From contig NZ_KI912149.1 in NCBI RefSeq assembly GCF_000517105.1, forward strand, positions 1,513,946 through 1,577,945: 64,000 nt of DNA, given 5' to 3'. Made by a program: the position numbers and the translations under genes. Shown one piece after another: positions 24,549-32,946 of the stretch. How positions within the stretch are numbered: the first letter of the stretch is position 1; each line of letters begins with the position of its first letter. Under the pieces are notes generated by a model. It was given only the letters and a program-made list of their open reading frames with translations, searched no databases and was not told where the DNA came from. Source of the DNA: Fischerella sp. PCC 9605. Lineage in GTDB: Bacteria > Cyanobacteriota > Cyanobacteriia > Cyanobacteriales > Nostocaceae.

Positions 24549-25577
24549 ATGAAAGTACTAGTAACTGGAACAGAAGGTTATCTTGGCTCATTATTACCTC
24601 CCCTGTTAATTCAACGGGGACACGAAGTTATCGGTGTAGACACTGGCTTTTATAAAGTTGGTTGGTTGTACCACGGTACTGAAGTCACAGCTAAAACTCT
24701 CAACAAAGATATCCGTCATATTACCCTTGAAGATTTGCAAGGTGTCGAAGCAGTAGTTCACATGGCAGAACTCTCCAACGATCCCACTGGACAGCTTGCA
24801 CCCCATATTACCTACGATATTAACCACAAAGGTTCAGTTCGCCTTGCCAAACTGGCAAAAGAAGCAGGAGTGCGTCGCTTTGTCTACATGTCTTCGTGTA
24901 GTGTCTATGGTGTAGCAACAGAAGGAGACGTTACAGAACAATCTCCTGTTAATCCCCAAACAGCTTACGCAGAATGCAAAACACTAGTAGAGCGAGATGT
25001 CAAACCATTAGCTGATGATGATTTCTCTCCTACCTTTATGCGGAATGCCACAGCCTTTGGTGCTTCCCCCAGGATGCGCTTTGATATTGTTTTAAACAAC
25101 TTGGCGGGTTTGGCATGGACTACTAAAGAAATCAAAATGACTAGCGATGGTACACCTTGGCGTCCACTAGTCCACGCATTGGATATTTGTAAGGCTATTG
25201 TCTGTACTCTCGAAGCTCCTCGTGACATTGTACATAACCAAATTTTTAACGTTGGAGATACTGCAAATAACTATCGAGTTAAAGAAATAGCTGAAATTAT
25301 TGCTGATGTTTTCCCTGGCTGTCAATTAAGTTTTGGCTCTCAAGGAGCAGACAATCGCAGTTATCGGGTTTCGTTCGAGAAAATTAATACTATGCTACCT
25401 GGCTTTAAGTGTGATTGGAATGCCGAACAGGGTGCTAAACAATTATTTGATTTATTTTCCCAAATTGACATGACAGAAGATATTTTCTTATCTAGAGGCT
25501 TTACTCGCTTAAAGCAGCTAGAGTATCTAATTCGCACTCAGCAAATTGATCAAGATTTCTTCTGGGCTAAGAAATAG
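24549..25577 (+). CDS. NAD-dependent nucleotide-sugar epimerase/dehydratase (extended SDR)
   Basis: A 342-residue extended short-chain dehydrogenase. It has the NAD-binding TGTEGYLG (6-13), the catalytic SSCSVYG strand and the YxxxK pair Y140/K144 (YAECK). RPLVHALDICKAI is the usual substrate-side motif. It should oxidise a sugar ring position during epimerisation or dehydration of a CDP- or dTDP-sugar. An AAGGA ribosome site lies about 14 bp before the ATG. As no rfbG is present, this enzyme is one candidate to process the CDP-glucose made by RfbF (inference). Confidence 0.88.
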   Translation: MKVLVTGTEGYLGSLLPPLLIQRGHEVIGVDTGFYKVGWLYHGTEVTAKTLNKDIRHITLEDLQGVEAVVHMAELSNDPTGQLAPHITYDINHKGSVRLAKLAKEAGVRRFVYMSSCSVYGVATEGDVTEQSPVNPQTAYAECKTLVERDVKPLADDDFSPTFMRNATAFGASPRMRFDIVLNNLAGLAWTTKEIKMTSDGTPWRPLVHALDICKAIVCTLEAPRDIVHNQIFNVGDTANNYRVKEIAEIIADVFPGCQLSFGSQGADNRSYRVSFEKINTMLPGFKCDWNAEQGAKQLFDLFSQIDMTEDIFLSRGFTRLKQLEYLIRTQQIDQDFFWAKK

Positions 25578-25689
25578 CCAGATGAACTGAATGGCAGTAA
25601 AATCTTTTGAAGCTTCCGAATCAAAAATTTTGGTTCGGACTTCTCTTTTAGGGCAATATAGTTCATGTAGCAGAATTTCATTCTTGAAT

Positions 25690-25766
25690 ATCCCCCCAAA
25701 TCCCCCTTGCCAAGGGGGACTTCAAAACTTTATTTCTCCCCTTTAAAAAGGGGGGATAGGGGGATA
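25690..25766. repeat. Palindromic intergenic repeat (CCCCCTT/AAGGGGG type)
   Basis: Contains CCCCCTTGCCAAGGGGG and a second arm pair (CTCCCCTTTAAAAAGGGG), inside an outer pair TATCCCCCC...GGGGGATA. This is the G/C-rich foldback repeat scattered between genes in many filamentous cyanobacteria. It fills part of the 297-bp gap before the glycosyltransferase gene at 25875. Confidence 0.75.
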
Positions 25767-25874
25767 AAAACGTTAACTGAAACGTATTGTCTTACAGGGG
25801 AAATGATGCTTTCCTTTAGCATTGTACCTAATTTTGTTTTTTGTGTTTTTAGACAAATACGAATATATCCAAGT

Positions 25875-26825
25875 ATGAACAAATTACTCACCATCGCCAT
25901 TCCCACTTACAACCGTGCCGAATTACTTGACAAGCAACTGGCATGGTTGGCTCAAGCCATCAAAAACTTTGAATCACAATGCGAAATTATAGTTTCTGAC
26001 AACTGTTCAAAAGACGACACTCCCAACGTAATTAAAAAGTGGCAACCTATTTTCAGCAACACAGAGTTTCAACTCAAAAAAAATAGCGAAAATATTGGTG
26101 CAGTCCGAAATATTGCCTCTTGCATTAAGGCTGCTAAGGGCAAATTTGTTTGGGTAATCAGTGATGATGATAAAATTTTTAACAATACCATATCTTACAT
26201 AGTAAATAATTTAATTGAGAATCCGGACTTAGGATTAATAATTTTAAACTTTTCTAAAAGCGATGCAAAAACAGGTGAAGTATTTGAGCCGCGTTGCTTT
26301 GATATTGAGAATGACGAATTAAGTACAAACGGCAAAATTTTGTTTGAACGATGTGCAGAGCAAAGCATTGGTGGTGTGGGGCTGACAACTGCTCTTGTGT
26401 ATCGAACAGATTTAGCACAGCGGGCGATTGATAATTGGTCTTCTGGTTTAAATAACATGGCTGTTCAAATATATTGGACTGGCTTTTGTGCTTATCATGC
26501 CAGTGTCAAAGTAACCAAAGACAATTATCTAGAATGTGTTGCTGGCACTCATTATTTTATGCAAATCCCCAAGTTACTCGTTACCTTAGAATACGCAGAT
26601 ATACCTGAAGTTTTGCTCAGACTAAGAAAAATAGGATACTCCAATAATTTTAGTAGAAAAATGGTTTTAGGTTGCTTGTTTAAATTCAATTGGAGAGTTT
26701 TGTTAGGAGCTTTCAGAAGATGGCCTTTAATAGCAATTGAAGCGATGATGCGTTACATAAGATATTTATTTGATTCACTTTTTACTTCTTATGTGGTAAA
26801 TCAAATGGAAGATAAAAAATCATGA
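25875..26825 (+). CDS. Glycosyltransferase family 2, tandem copy 1
   Basis: A 316-residue GT-A fold glycosyltransferase starting MNKLLTIAIPTYNRAELLDK. Nucleotide-sugar and metal sites are IVSDNCS (40-46) and WVISDDD (DxD-type, 94-99). The frame is open upstream to 25707, but that extension runs through a non-coding repeat, and the ATG at 25875 is aligned with the paralogue 1 kb downstream. The C-terminal third has basic, hydrophobic helices likely to touch the membrane. It adds one sugar to the lipid-linked repeat unit; donor and acceptor are unknown. Confidence 0.88.
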   Translation: MNKLLTIAIPTYNRAELLDKQLAWLAQAIKNFESQCEIIVSDNCSKDDTPNVIKKWQPIFSNTEFQLKKNSENIGAVRNIASCIKAAKGKFVWVISDDDKIFNNTISYIVNNLIENPDLGLIILNFSKSDAKTGEVFEPRCFDIENDELSTNGKILFERCAEQSIGGVGLTTALVYRTDLAQRAIDNWSSGLNNMAVQIYWTGFCAYHASVKVTKDNYLECVAGTHYFMQIPKLLVTLEYADIPEVLLRLRKIGYSNNFSRKMVLGCLFKFNWRVLLGAFRRWPLIAIEAMMRYIRYLFDSLFTSYVVNQMEDKKS

Positions 26826-26874
26826 AAGTACAAAATCAACCAAGAACTAATCAAAAAATGCAAATAACTCCAAT

Positions 26875-27882
26875 ATGAACAAATTACTCACCATTGCCAT
26901 TCCCACTTACAACCGTGCCGAATTACTTGACAAGCAATTGGCGTGGCTGGCTCAAGCTATCAAAGGTATTGAATCAGAATGTGAAATTTTTGTTTCCGAT
27001 AATTGTTCCACTGACAATACTCAGGAAGTTATTAAGAAGTGGCAAGAAATACTCAGCCACGTCACATTTAAATATTCTAGACATCCTGAAAATTTAGGTG
27101 TAATGAAAAATATCATTCATTGCATCAAAAGCGCTACTACAAAATATGTTTGGACTATTGGCGATGACGATCCGATTCAGGACAGAGCCGTTCCTTACGT
27201 AATTACAAAAATCAAACAACATCCAGATTTATCATTATTATTTCTCAACTTTTCTGGTCGGAACAAAATCACAGGTGAACCAGTCCATCCACCAACAATA
27301 GTTGGCAATCGCTGGTTTGATATTGATAGCGAAGATGGCAATGGTGACGGTAAAGCCATTTTTGAACATTGTTTTTTCAAAAGTATTGGTGCTGTAATTT
27401 TCCTCACTGCTTCTATTTATCGAACTGATATCGTACAACGCGCTTTGCAAATCTGGCCAAACGCCGCAGATAACTGGATATCTTTGGCATATTTAGCTGG
27501 TTTTTGTGCTGCTAATGGGAGAACCATTGTAACTAAAGATACCTATCTTGAATGCGTTGTCGGCGTGAGTTATTGGCAAAAAGAGCCAAGGTCAGCATTA
27601 TTGATGCAATACAAACATACATCTGAAGTGCTGATGAAACTAGAAGAAAATGGCTATTCTAAGCTATTTTGCCGACAGATGATTTTAAAGAGCTTTAAAG
27701 ATGCTAATTTCAAAGTCTTTTTAGGTGCTTTGAGAAGATGGCCTGTATTCGCCCTACAAACAGCACTTCCCTTTTTTGCTTTAGTCAGCCTATCTGCTTT
27801 TGACGCTATGGCAGCTAAAAACATTGAAATAGCAGAAACAAATAATCAGTCTACTTCCAGGTTAAGAAAATATCAACAATAA
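26875..27882 (+). CDS. Glycosyltransferase family 2, tandem copy 2
   Basis: A 335-residue paralogue of the preceding gene. The first 30 residues are identical (MNKLLTIAIPTYNRAELLDK then QLAWLAQAIK) and the first ~95 bases nearly so, after which the two diverge while keeping the same layout: FVSDNCS (39-45) and WTIGDDDP (93-100). A longer acceptor-binding part follows. The last segment (LPFFALVSLSAFDAM) is hydrophobic and may sit at the membrane. The pair probably arose by tandem duplication and now adds different sugars or linkages. Confidence 0.88.
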   Translation: MNKLLTIAIPTYNRAELLDKQLAWLAQAIKGIESECEIFVSDNCSTDNTQEVIKKWQEILSHVTFKYSRHPENLGVMKNIIHCIKSATTKYVWTIGDDDPIQDRAVPYVITKIKQHPDLSLLFLNFSGRNKITGEPVHPPTIVGNRWFDIDSEDGNGDGKAIFEHCFFKSIGAVIFLTASIYRTDIVQRALQIWPNAADNWISLAYLAGFCAANGRTIVTKDTYLECVVGVSYWQKEPRSALLMQYKHTSEVLMKLEENGYSKLFCRQMILKSFKDANFKVFLGALRRWPVFALQTALPFFALVSLSAFDAMAAKNIEIAETNNQSTSRLRKYQQ

Positions 27883-27932
27883 GCTGCAAAAACAATATCC
27901 AAAATATATCTAATGCATGAGGTAATCATCTG

Positions 27933-28778
27933 ATGCTTAACGCTATCAAAAATAAAGTAACAGCATTAAACTCCGAAATTGACTATAGATTTGCTCTTGG
28001 TAAGCATATTAAAAATCTACCCGCAATTGCAGAGCGCGATCGCGTAATTGTTGACGCTCTCAAACGCGAAGGAGTTTACGTTACTACACTCGCCGATCTG
28101 GGGTTAGATTCCACTACCAATTTGCTTAATGCTGCTCGCAATCAACTGTCCACAATGGCAGCAGTGCAAAATAGTCAGATCGCTCAAAGACTACCGCAAA
28201 TTTACACAGTTACAGATTTACCAGAATTTTTTACCTGGGGAAGCGAACAAAAACTACTCAATATCGTCGAAAATTATATCGGTCTTCCTGTCACCTTTCA
28301 AGGTGTACATTTACGCAAAGATTTTCCCAATGAAAATCAATTTGGTACGCTGCTGTGGCATAAAGATTCAGAAGATCGCCGGATGGTCAAAGTCATTATG
28401 TATTTGACTGATGTAGAAGAAAAACACGGGCCTTTTGAATACGTTCCGTTATCTTTAACTCCTTTACATAGCTTGAATTACTACCGCATTTACTACAAGT
28501 TATGGCAGTCAGGATATTTAGGAATCAACGATGAACAATTGCAAGAAATTATTCCCAAGTCAGCTTGGAAATCCTGTCCCGGGCCAGCAGGAACTGTGAT
28601 TTTTGCAGATCCAAAAACTGCCTTGCATCACGGAACTCTTAGAACAGAAGAAAGGTCAGCACTGTTTTTTGTGTACACCGCTAACCCACCCAAACGACCA
28701 GAACTTTGTACTCAGTACTGGGACGATACTTTCCCCAAACCAGAATTACGCCAAACATCAGAATTACTTAATAGTTAA
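27933..28778 (+). CDS. Phytanoyl-CoA dioxygenase (PhyH)-like 2-oxoglutarate/Fe(II) oxygenase
   Basis: A 281-residue protein with a jelly-roll dioxygenase pattern. The iron-binding H-x-D is WHKDSED (H143, D145), the distal His is in LHHGTLR (H232 or H233) and R237 is placed to bind 2-oxoglutarate. VKVIMYLTDVEEKHGPFEYVP is the core strand pair. PhyH-like enzymes hydroxylate diverse small molecules and sugars using 2-oxoglutarate and O2. A GAGG ribosome site precedes the ATG. In a polysaccharide locus it may oxidise a sugar or lipid precursor; the substrate is unknown. Confidence 0.8.
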   Translation: MLNAIKNKVTALNSEIDYRFALGKHIKNLPAIAERDRVIVDALKREGVYVTTLADLGLDSTTNLLNAARNQLSTMAAVQNSQIAQRLPQIYTVTDLPEFFTWGSEQKLLNIVENYIGLPVTFQGVHLRKDFPNENQFGTLLWHKDSEDRRMVKVIMYLTDVEEKHGPFEYVPLSLTPLHSLNYYRIYYKLWQSGYLGINDEQLQEIIPKSAWKSCPGPAGTVIFADPKTALHHGTLRTEERSALFFVYTANPPKRPELCTQYWDDTFPKPELRQTSELLNS

Positions 28779-28840
28779 TAGTTAGTAGTTAGTAGTTATC
28801 TACCACTAACTACTAACCACTATCCACTAACCACTAACCA
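28779..28840. repeat. Heptameric tandem repeat (TTAGTAG/CTAACCA units)
   Basis: Several 7-base units of TTAGTAG on one side (28779-28798) and the complementary CTAACTA/CTAACCA on the other (28806-28840), so it forms a foldback. Same class as the repeat at 54540-54590. Confidence 0.75.
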
Positions 28841-28867
28841 AATCATATTCATTCAACGAGGTTGTCA

Positions 28868-29425
28868 ATGATTTTCATCGAAACCGAACTCAAAGGCGCA
28901 TATATTATTGAACTAGAACAAAAGCACGACCATCGTGGTTTCTTCGCTCGCACTTTCTGCGCTAAAGAATTTGAGGCACATGGTTTAAAGCCAGCAGTTG
29001 CTCAGTGCAATTTGTCTTTCAACTATAAAAAAGGAACCTTACGGGGAATGCACTATCAAATTTCCCCAGCAGCGGAAACTAAATTAGTTCGCTGTACTCA
29101 AGGCGCTATCTACGACGTAATTATTGATATGCGTCCTGAGTCACCCACTTTCTTGCAACATATTGGTGTGGAACTAACCGCAGAAAACCATCGTGCTTTA
29201 TATGTACCGGAAATGTTTGCTCACGGCTATCAAGCACTCACCGATGGGGCGGAAGTAGTGTATCAAGTCGGGGAGTTTTACACACCAGGGTATGAAAGGG
29301 GTCTGCGCTATGACGATCCATTTTTTAACATTCAATGGCCTCTAGAAGTAACTGAAATTTCTGAGAAAGATGCAAATTGGCCTTTGATGAGAATGATGAG
29401 TGTCGGTGGTACGCAACCTAGATAA
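28868..29425 (+). CDS. rfbC: dTDP-4-dehydrorhamnose 3,5-epimerase family protein
   Basis: About 185 residues of the RmlC cupin family, which epimerises C3 and C5 of a 4-keto-6-deoxy nucleotide sugar. The core motif HRGFFARTF is near the start, and catalytic-site segments KGTLRGMHYQ (catalytic His), DMRPESPTF and FAHGYQAL (second His/Tyr) are present. The ATG at 28868 is chosen over a TTG at 28862 because a CGAGG ribosome site lies 7-12 bp before it. Companion rml genes (A, B, D) are not in the window, so the substrate may be a CDP-sugar (inference). Confidence 0.92.
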   Translation: MIFIETELKGAYIIELEQKHDHRGFFARTFCAKEFEAHGLKPAVAQCNLSFNYKKGTLRGMHYQISPAAETKLVRCTQGAIYDVIIDMRPESPTFLQHIGVELTAENHRALYVPEMFAHGYQALTDGAEVVYQVGEFYTPGYERGLRYDDPFFNIQWPLEVTEISEKDANWPLMRMMSVGGTQPR

Positions 29426-29569
29426 ATGTTTAACTGCTCTAGAAAATTGATTAGTTGAGCGAATGAATCTGGGAATGCATATACCAACTAGATCTATCAA
29501 TCACATTGGCTATTTTATATCTTTTATCTTCACAAAGATAAAAAGCACATCAAGTATATGCAATTTCTC

Positions 29570-29599
29570 AAGGTTGTTTCTCTATGGAGAAACAACCTT
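29570..29599. terminator. Strong 13-bp hairpin between rfbC and the SAF oxidoreductase gene
   Basis: AAGGTTGTTTCTC (29570-29582) pairs perfectly with GAGAAACAACCTT (29587-29599) around a 4-nt loop. No T-run follows on the plus strand, so it may slow polymerase or protect mRNA rather than terminate. Confidence 0.5.
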
Positions 29600-29687
29600 C
29601 TCTAGTGAAATATACCAATAAGAAGTGAGATCACACTTCTTTATTTCCTTCAAGAATAAACAGACAATTTCTACAGGAGTTTAGATA

Positions 29688-30998
29688 ATGATTATTGTCG
29701 ATCGCGCTTTAGCTGCTCGTGCAGAAGCTGGCAACCCCATTAAAGTTGGGATGATCGGTGCTGGCTTTATGGGTCGAGGAATTGCCAATCAAATTGCTAA
29801 TTCCGTTCCCGGCATGGAGTTAGTCGCTATCTCTAACCGCAGTATTGATGCAGCAAAACGAGCCTATTCAGAAGCGGGAATTGAGAATTTTAAGGTTGCT
29901 TCGACTGTCACCGAATTAGAAGATGCGATCGCCAGTGGCGGCTATGCAGTCACCGAAGATGCGATGTTATTGTGCCGGGCTGAAGGCATCGATGCTTTAA
30001 TAGAGGTGACAGGCGCAGTTGAGTTTGGCGCTCATGTAATTATGGAAGCGATCGCTCATCGCAAGCACGTGATTATGATGAATGCCGAACTCGATGGCAC
30101 CATCGGTTCAATTCTGAAAGTGTACGCTGACAAAGCAGGTGTCATCCTCACCGCCTGTGATGGCGACCAGCCAGGGGTACAAATGAACCTCTACCGCTTT
30201 GTGAAAAGTATAGGTCTAACTCCTCTGTTGTGTGGTAATATCAAAGGCCTGCAAGACCCATATCGCAACCCAACCACCCAAGAAGCATTTGCTAAGCGTT
30301 GGGGACAAAAAGCCCACATGGTCACTAGCTTTGCTGACGGCACAAAAATTTCCTTTGAGCAGGCGATCGTTGCTAACGCCACAGGGATGAAGGTTGCCAA
30401 ACGGGGAATGCTGGGATACAATTTCGACGGTCATGTTGATGAAATGACCAAAATGTATGACGTTGAACAACTCAAAGAATTGGGCGGCATAGTAGATTAC
30501 GTCGTTGGTGCAAAACCCGGCCCGGGAGTTTTTGTTTTTGGCACTCACGACGATCCCAAACAACGTCATTACCTCAACTTGTACAAATTAGGTGAAGGCC
30601 CCTTATATAGTTTCTATACTCCTTATCACCTTTGTCACTTTGAAGTGCCAATCTCTGTTGCACGTGCAGTTCTCTTCGGAGATTACGTTCTCAGTCCTTT
30701 GGGTGCCCCCATTGTCGATGTTGTCACCACTGCCAAAATTGACTTGAAAGCTGGGGAAACTTTAGATGGCATAGGCTATTACATGACCTACGGACAGTGT
30801 GAAAACTCTAACATAGTCCAACAACAAAATCTCCTACCTATGGGTTTAGCTGAGGGATGCCGTCTCAAGCGAGATATTCCCAAGGATCAAGTTCTCACCT
30901 ATGATGATGTGGAATTACCAGCAGGTAGGCTTTGTGACAAACTCAGAGCAGAGCAAAATGCTTATTTCGCTTCTTCTAAAACACTGACGGCAGTCTAA
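29688..30998 (+). CDS. NAD(P)-dependent oxidoreductase with C-terminal SAF domain
   Basis: A 436-residue protein with an N-terminal Rossmann domain similar to homoserine dehydrogenases (VGMIGAGFMGRGIANQI, 20-36; VTGAVEFG; MMNAELDGTIG) and a C-terminal SAF domain (CRLKRDIPKDQVLTYDDVEL, about 393-412). This fusion occurs in polysaccharide clusters of cyanobacteria; one sits in the PCC 7120 HEP island as I recall (near alr2831). It may reduce or oxidise a sugar acid precursor. An AGGAG ribosome site precedes the ATG. A MITE-like repeat begins 2 bp after the stop codon. Confidence 0.85.
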   Translation: MIIVDRALAARAEAGNPIKVGMIGAGFMGRGIANQIANSVPGMELVAISNRSIDAAKRAYSEAGIENFKVASTVTELEDAIASGGYAVTEDAMLLCRAEGIDALIEVTGAVEFGAHVIMEAIAHRKHVIMMNAELDGTIGSILKVYADKAGVILTACDGDQPGVQMNLYRFVKSIGLTPLLCGNIKGLQDPYRNPTTQEAFAKRWGQKAHMVTSFADGTKISFEQAIVANATGMKVAKRGMLGYNFDGHVDEMTKMYDVEQLKELGGIVDYVVGAKPGPGVFVFGTHDDPKQRHYLNLYKLGEGPLYSFYTPYHLCHFEVPISVARAVLFGDYVLSPLGAPIVDVVTTAKIDLKAGETLDGIGYYMTYGQCENSNIVQQQNLLPMGLAEGCRLKRDIPKDQVLTYDDVELPAGRLCDKLRAEQNAYFASSKTLTAV

Positions 30999-31000
30999 TA

Positions 31001-31113
31001 GTCCACCACACTAATTTTGATAGGTTTGTAGTGAGGGCTTTAGCCCTCATTTAAGCACGCTTAGTACTTACTACGAACTCCCTTAGCCTGTCAAAATCTT
31101 TGTGGCAGACTCT
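31001..31113. mobile_element. MITE-like element, copy A
   Basis: A non-coding element of about 110 bp with imperfect terminal inverted repeats (left CACTAATTTTGATAGG, right CCTGTCAAAATCTTTGTGG), an internal GAGGGCTTTAGCCCTC hairpin and flanking TA dinucleotides (30999-31000; after 31112). A near-identical copy lies at 57918-58015. Its ends resemble those of the IS630 elements at 58018 and 59325, so it could be moved by an IS630 transposase (inference). Confidence 0.7.
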
Positions 31114-31251
31114 AAGTTAAGTAGCTCAGAGCGCAGCTTGCACTAGCTTCTGCAATGTGTATATTTAGCCTATGAGTAAGTTTTGGCCTTTAGCTAAAAC
31201 TAGTAAAACAGATTAATAACAAGTTCGCATGATTACTTATAATTCTCGTTT

Positions 31252-31316
31252 AACCTCACCTCGCCTCTGGCACCCCTCTCCTTGGCAAGGAGAGGGGATG
31301 GGGGTGAGGTTTTTTA
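31252..31316 (+). terminator. Long G/C-rich hairpin with T-run after the SAF oxidoreductase gene
   Basis: CCCCTCTCCTT (31273-31283) pairs with AAGGAGAGGGG (31287-31297) inside an outer stem AACCTCACC (31252-31260) with GGTGAGGTT, followed by TTTTTT. This common cyanobacterial repeat should terminate transcripts entering from upstream. Confidence 0.75.
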
Positions 31317-31376
31317 TTATAAGTGACTAAAAGAACTTGATATAACACTCCAACCTTATTCATCCAAAACTGACTT

Positions 31377-31404
31377 GACCAGGCGGTAAATTTACCGCCT
31401 GGTC
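31377..31404. promoter_or_regulatory. Perfect 28-bp palindrome
   Basis: GACCAGGCGGTAAA followed directly by its exact complement TTTACCGCCTGGTC. It lies about 190 bp upstream of the next glycosyltransferase start. A related 20-bp palindrome with the same arms (AGGCGGT...ACCGCCT) but a different centre is at 56058. It could be a protein-binding operator or a dispersed foldback repeat. Confidence 0.5.
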
Positions 31405-31596
31405 ATAACTCGTTTTTTCTGATCTTACTTACCGAAATTTTCAGTGCGGAGCCTGTATATTTATTTGTGTAAATATAATGAAATTTGTATTTACGCTATC
31501 TTCAGTCTTAACTTTCATCAGCTACAGTCAGTAGGAACTCAACAATCAAGTTTTCAAAAAACTTTGATTATTCATGGCAATAAGGGGTATGCACAA

Positions 31597-32820
31597 ATGA
31601 ACTTGATCAAGAGCTTAACAAGTAATATTACTGTTTTGGCAGGCAAAATACAAGGTCGCATGGAAAGACAAAGAATAGTTTCACTCCAGCCAAATCGTCC
31701 TGCCGTAGGTAATGTACTTATCTCCTATATTCTTAAACCATTTCTATTAAAGCCAGGTGAACCTATTCCAACTTCCCACACTCACTATTGGGAATGCCTG
31801 CAAATGGCAAAGACTTTTTTAGAAATGGGATATTGTGTAGATGTGATTCGTTTCGATAATGACGTCTTTCTTCCGCGAAAAGATTATGCATTTTTTATTG
31901 AAACTCGTTGGAATTTGCAAAGAAGCGCACCATACCTAAGTAAAGATTGCATAAAAATATTCCATGCAGATACAGCTCATCTTTTGTTCCATAATGCCGC
32001 TGAAGCCAACAGGATACTGGCACTACAACAACGACGGGGCGTTACTCTGATGCCTCGTAGATTTGAGGCTCCTAACAAAGCAATTGAACATGCAGACTGT
32101 GCTATTGTTCTGGGTAATGAATTTACTTTAAGTACCTACAGATATACTCAAAAACCTCTCTATCGTGTTCCTATATCTAGTCAAGTAACTTATCCTTGCC
32201 CAGAAGAAAAAGATTTTGAAGCTTGTCGCAAGCATTTTCTCTGGTTTGGTAGTGGTGGTCTAGTTCACAAAGGATTAGATTTGCTTTTAGATGCCTTTGC
32301 ACAAATGCCTGACTATCATTTAACTATTTGTGGGCCAATCAACAAAGAAGAGGATTTTGTCAAAGAATTCTACAAAGAACTTTATCAAACTCCTAATATT
32401 CATACTGTTGGATGGGTTGATTTAGACAGCCAGAATTTTATCAATATTCTTAATAGTTGTATTGGTATTGTCTATCCTTCCTGTTCAGAAGGTGGTGGTG
32501 GTTGCGTTATCAATTGTATGCATGCAGGTCTTATACCACTTGTCAGTTATGAAGCGAGTGTGGATGTGAGTGATGATTATGGTGTGATTTTCAAAGAATG
32601 CTCGATTGAAGAAATCAAGAGTTCTATTCAAATGATTTCTAGCCTCCCTGCACAAAAGCTAAAACAGATGGCAAGAAACTCTTGGGAGTTTGCAAGAGCC
32701 AATCATACAAGGGAAAGATTTGCTCAGGTTTATAAAAATACCATAGATACAATTCAAAAATCTCACAGTCACAAAGCAAACCTTGCTGTTCCAGAACCTG
32801 CTCTTTTAGCAAAAGGATAA
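31597..32820 (+). CDS. Glycosyltransferase family 4
   Basis: About 407 residues with a GT-B fold. The C-terminal nucleotide-binding domain shows FWFGSGGLVHKGLDLLLDAF, YHLTICGP, IHTVGWVDL and the donor-binding segment GIVYPSCSEGGGGCVINCMHAGL, in which Glu replaces part of the usual EGFG/E-x7-E motif. The ATG at 31597 is chosen because AAGGGG lies 10 bp upstream; the frame is open to 31444 but that part runs through leader DNA. It is preceded by a terminator and a palindrome, so it may start a separate transcript within the locus. Confidence 0.85.
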   Translation: MNLIKSLTSNITVLAGKIQGRMERQRIVSLQPNRPAVGNVLISYILKPFLLKPGEPIPTSHTHYWECLQMAKTFLEMGYCVDVIRFDNDVFLPRKDYAFFIETRWNLQRSAPYLSKDCIKIFHADTAHLLFHNAAEANRILALQQRRGVTLMPRRFEAPNKAIEHADCAIVLGNEFTLSTYRYTQKPLYRVPISSQVTYPCPEEKDFEACRKHFLWFGSGGLVHKGLDLLLDAFAQMPDYHLTICGPINKEEDFVKEFYKELYQTPNIHTVGWVDLDSQNFINILNSCIGIVYPSCSEGGGGCVINCMHAGLIPLVSYEASVDVSDDYGVIFKECSIEEIKSSIQMISSLPAQKLKQMARNSWEFARANHTRERFAQVYKNTIDTIQKSHSHKANLAVPEPALLAKG

Positions 32821-32860
32821 GGCTGTTAAACAGTATGTTTTCCTAACTAAGGAAAGTTCG

Positions 32861-32885
32861 GGCGTTGCTGAATCAAAGATATGAA
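32861..32885 (+). repeat. Solo terminal repeat of the GGCGTTGCTGA element
   Basis: GGCGTTGCTGAATCAAAGAT followed by ATGAA matches the terminal inverted repeat of the complete element at 56100-56210. No partner end is seen nearby, so it is a broken or half copy. Confidence 0.55.
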
Positions 32886-32890
32886 TCCAG

Positions 32891-32946
32891 AAGTAGAGAC
32901 GCGAAATTACCCTGCGGGAACGCCTGCGGCGTACGCGTCTCTACTT
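32891..32946. repeat. Foldback repeat with 13-bp arms (AAGTAGAGACGCG)
   Basis: AAGTAGAGACGCG (32891-32903) and CGCGTCTCTACTT (32934-32946) are perfect complements; the centre holds CCTGCGGGAACGCCTGCGGCG. This palindromic repeat is frequent in Nostoc-type genomes. The rest of the gap 32947-33247 is A/T-rich with nothing recognised. Confidence 0.75.
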
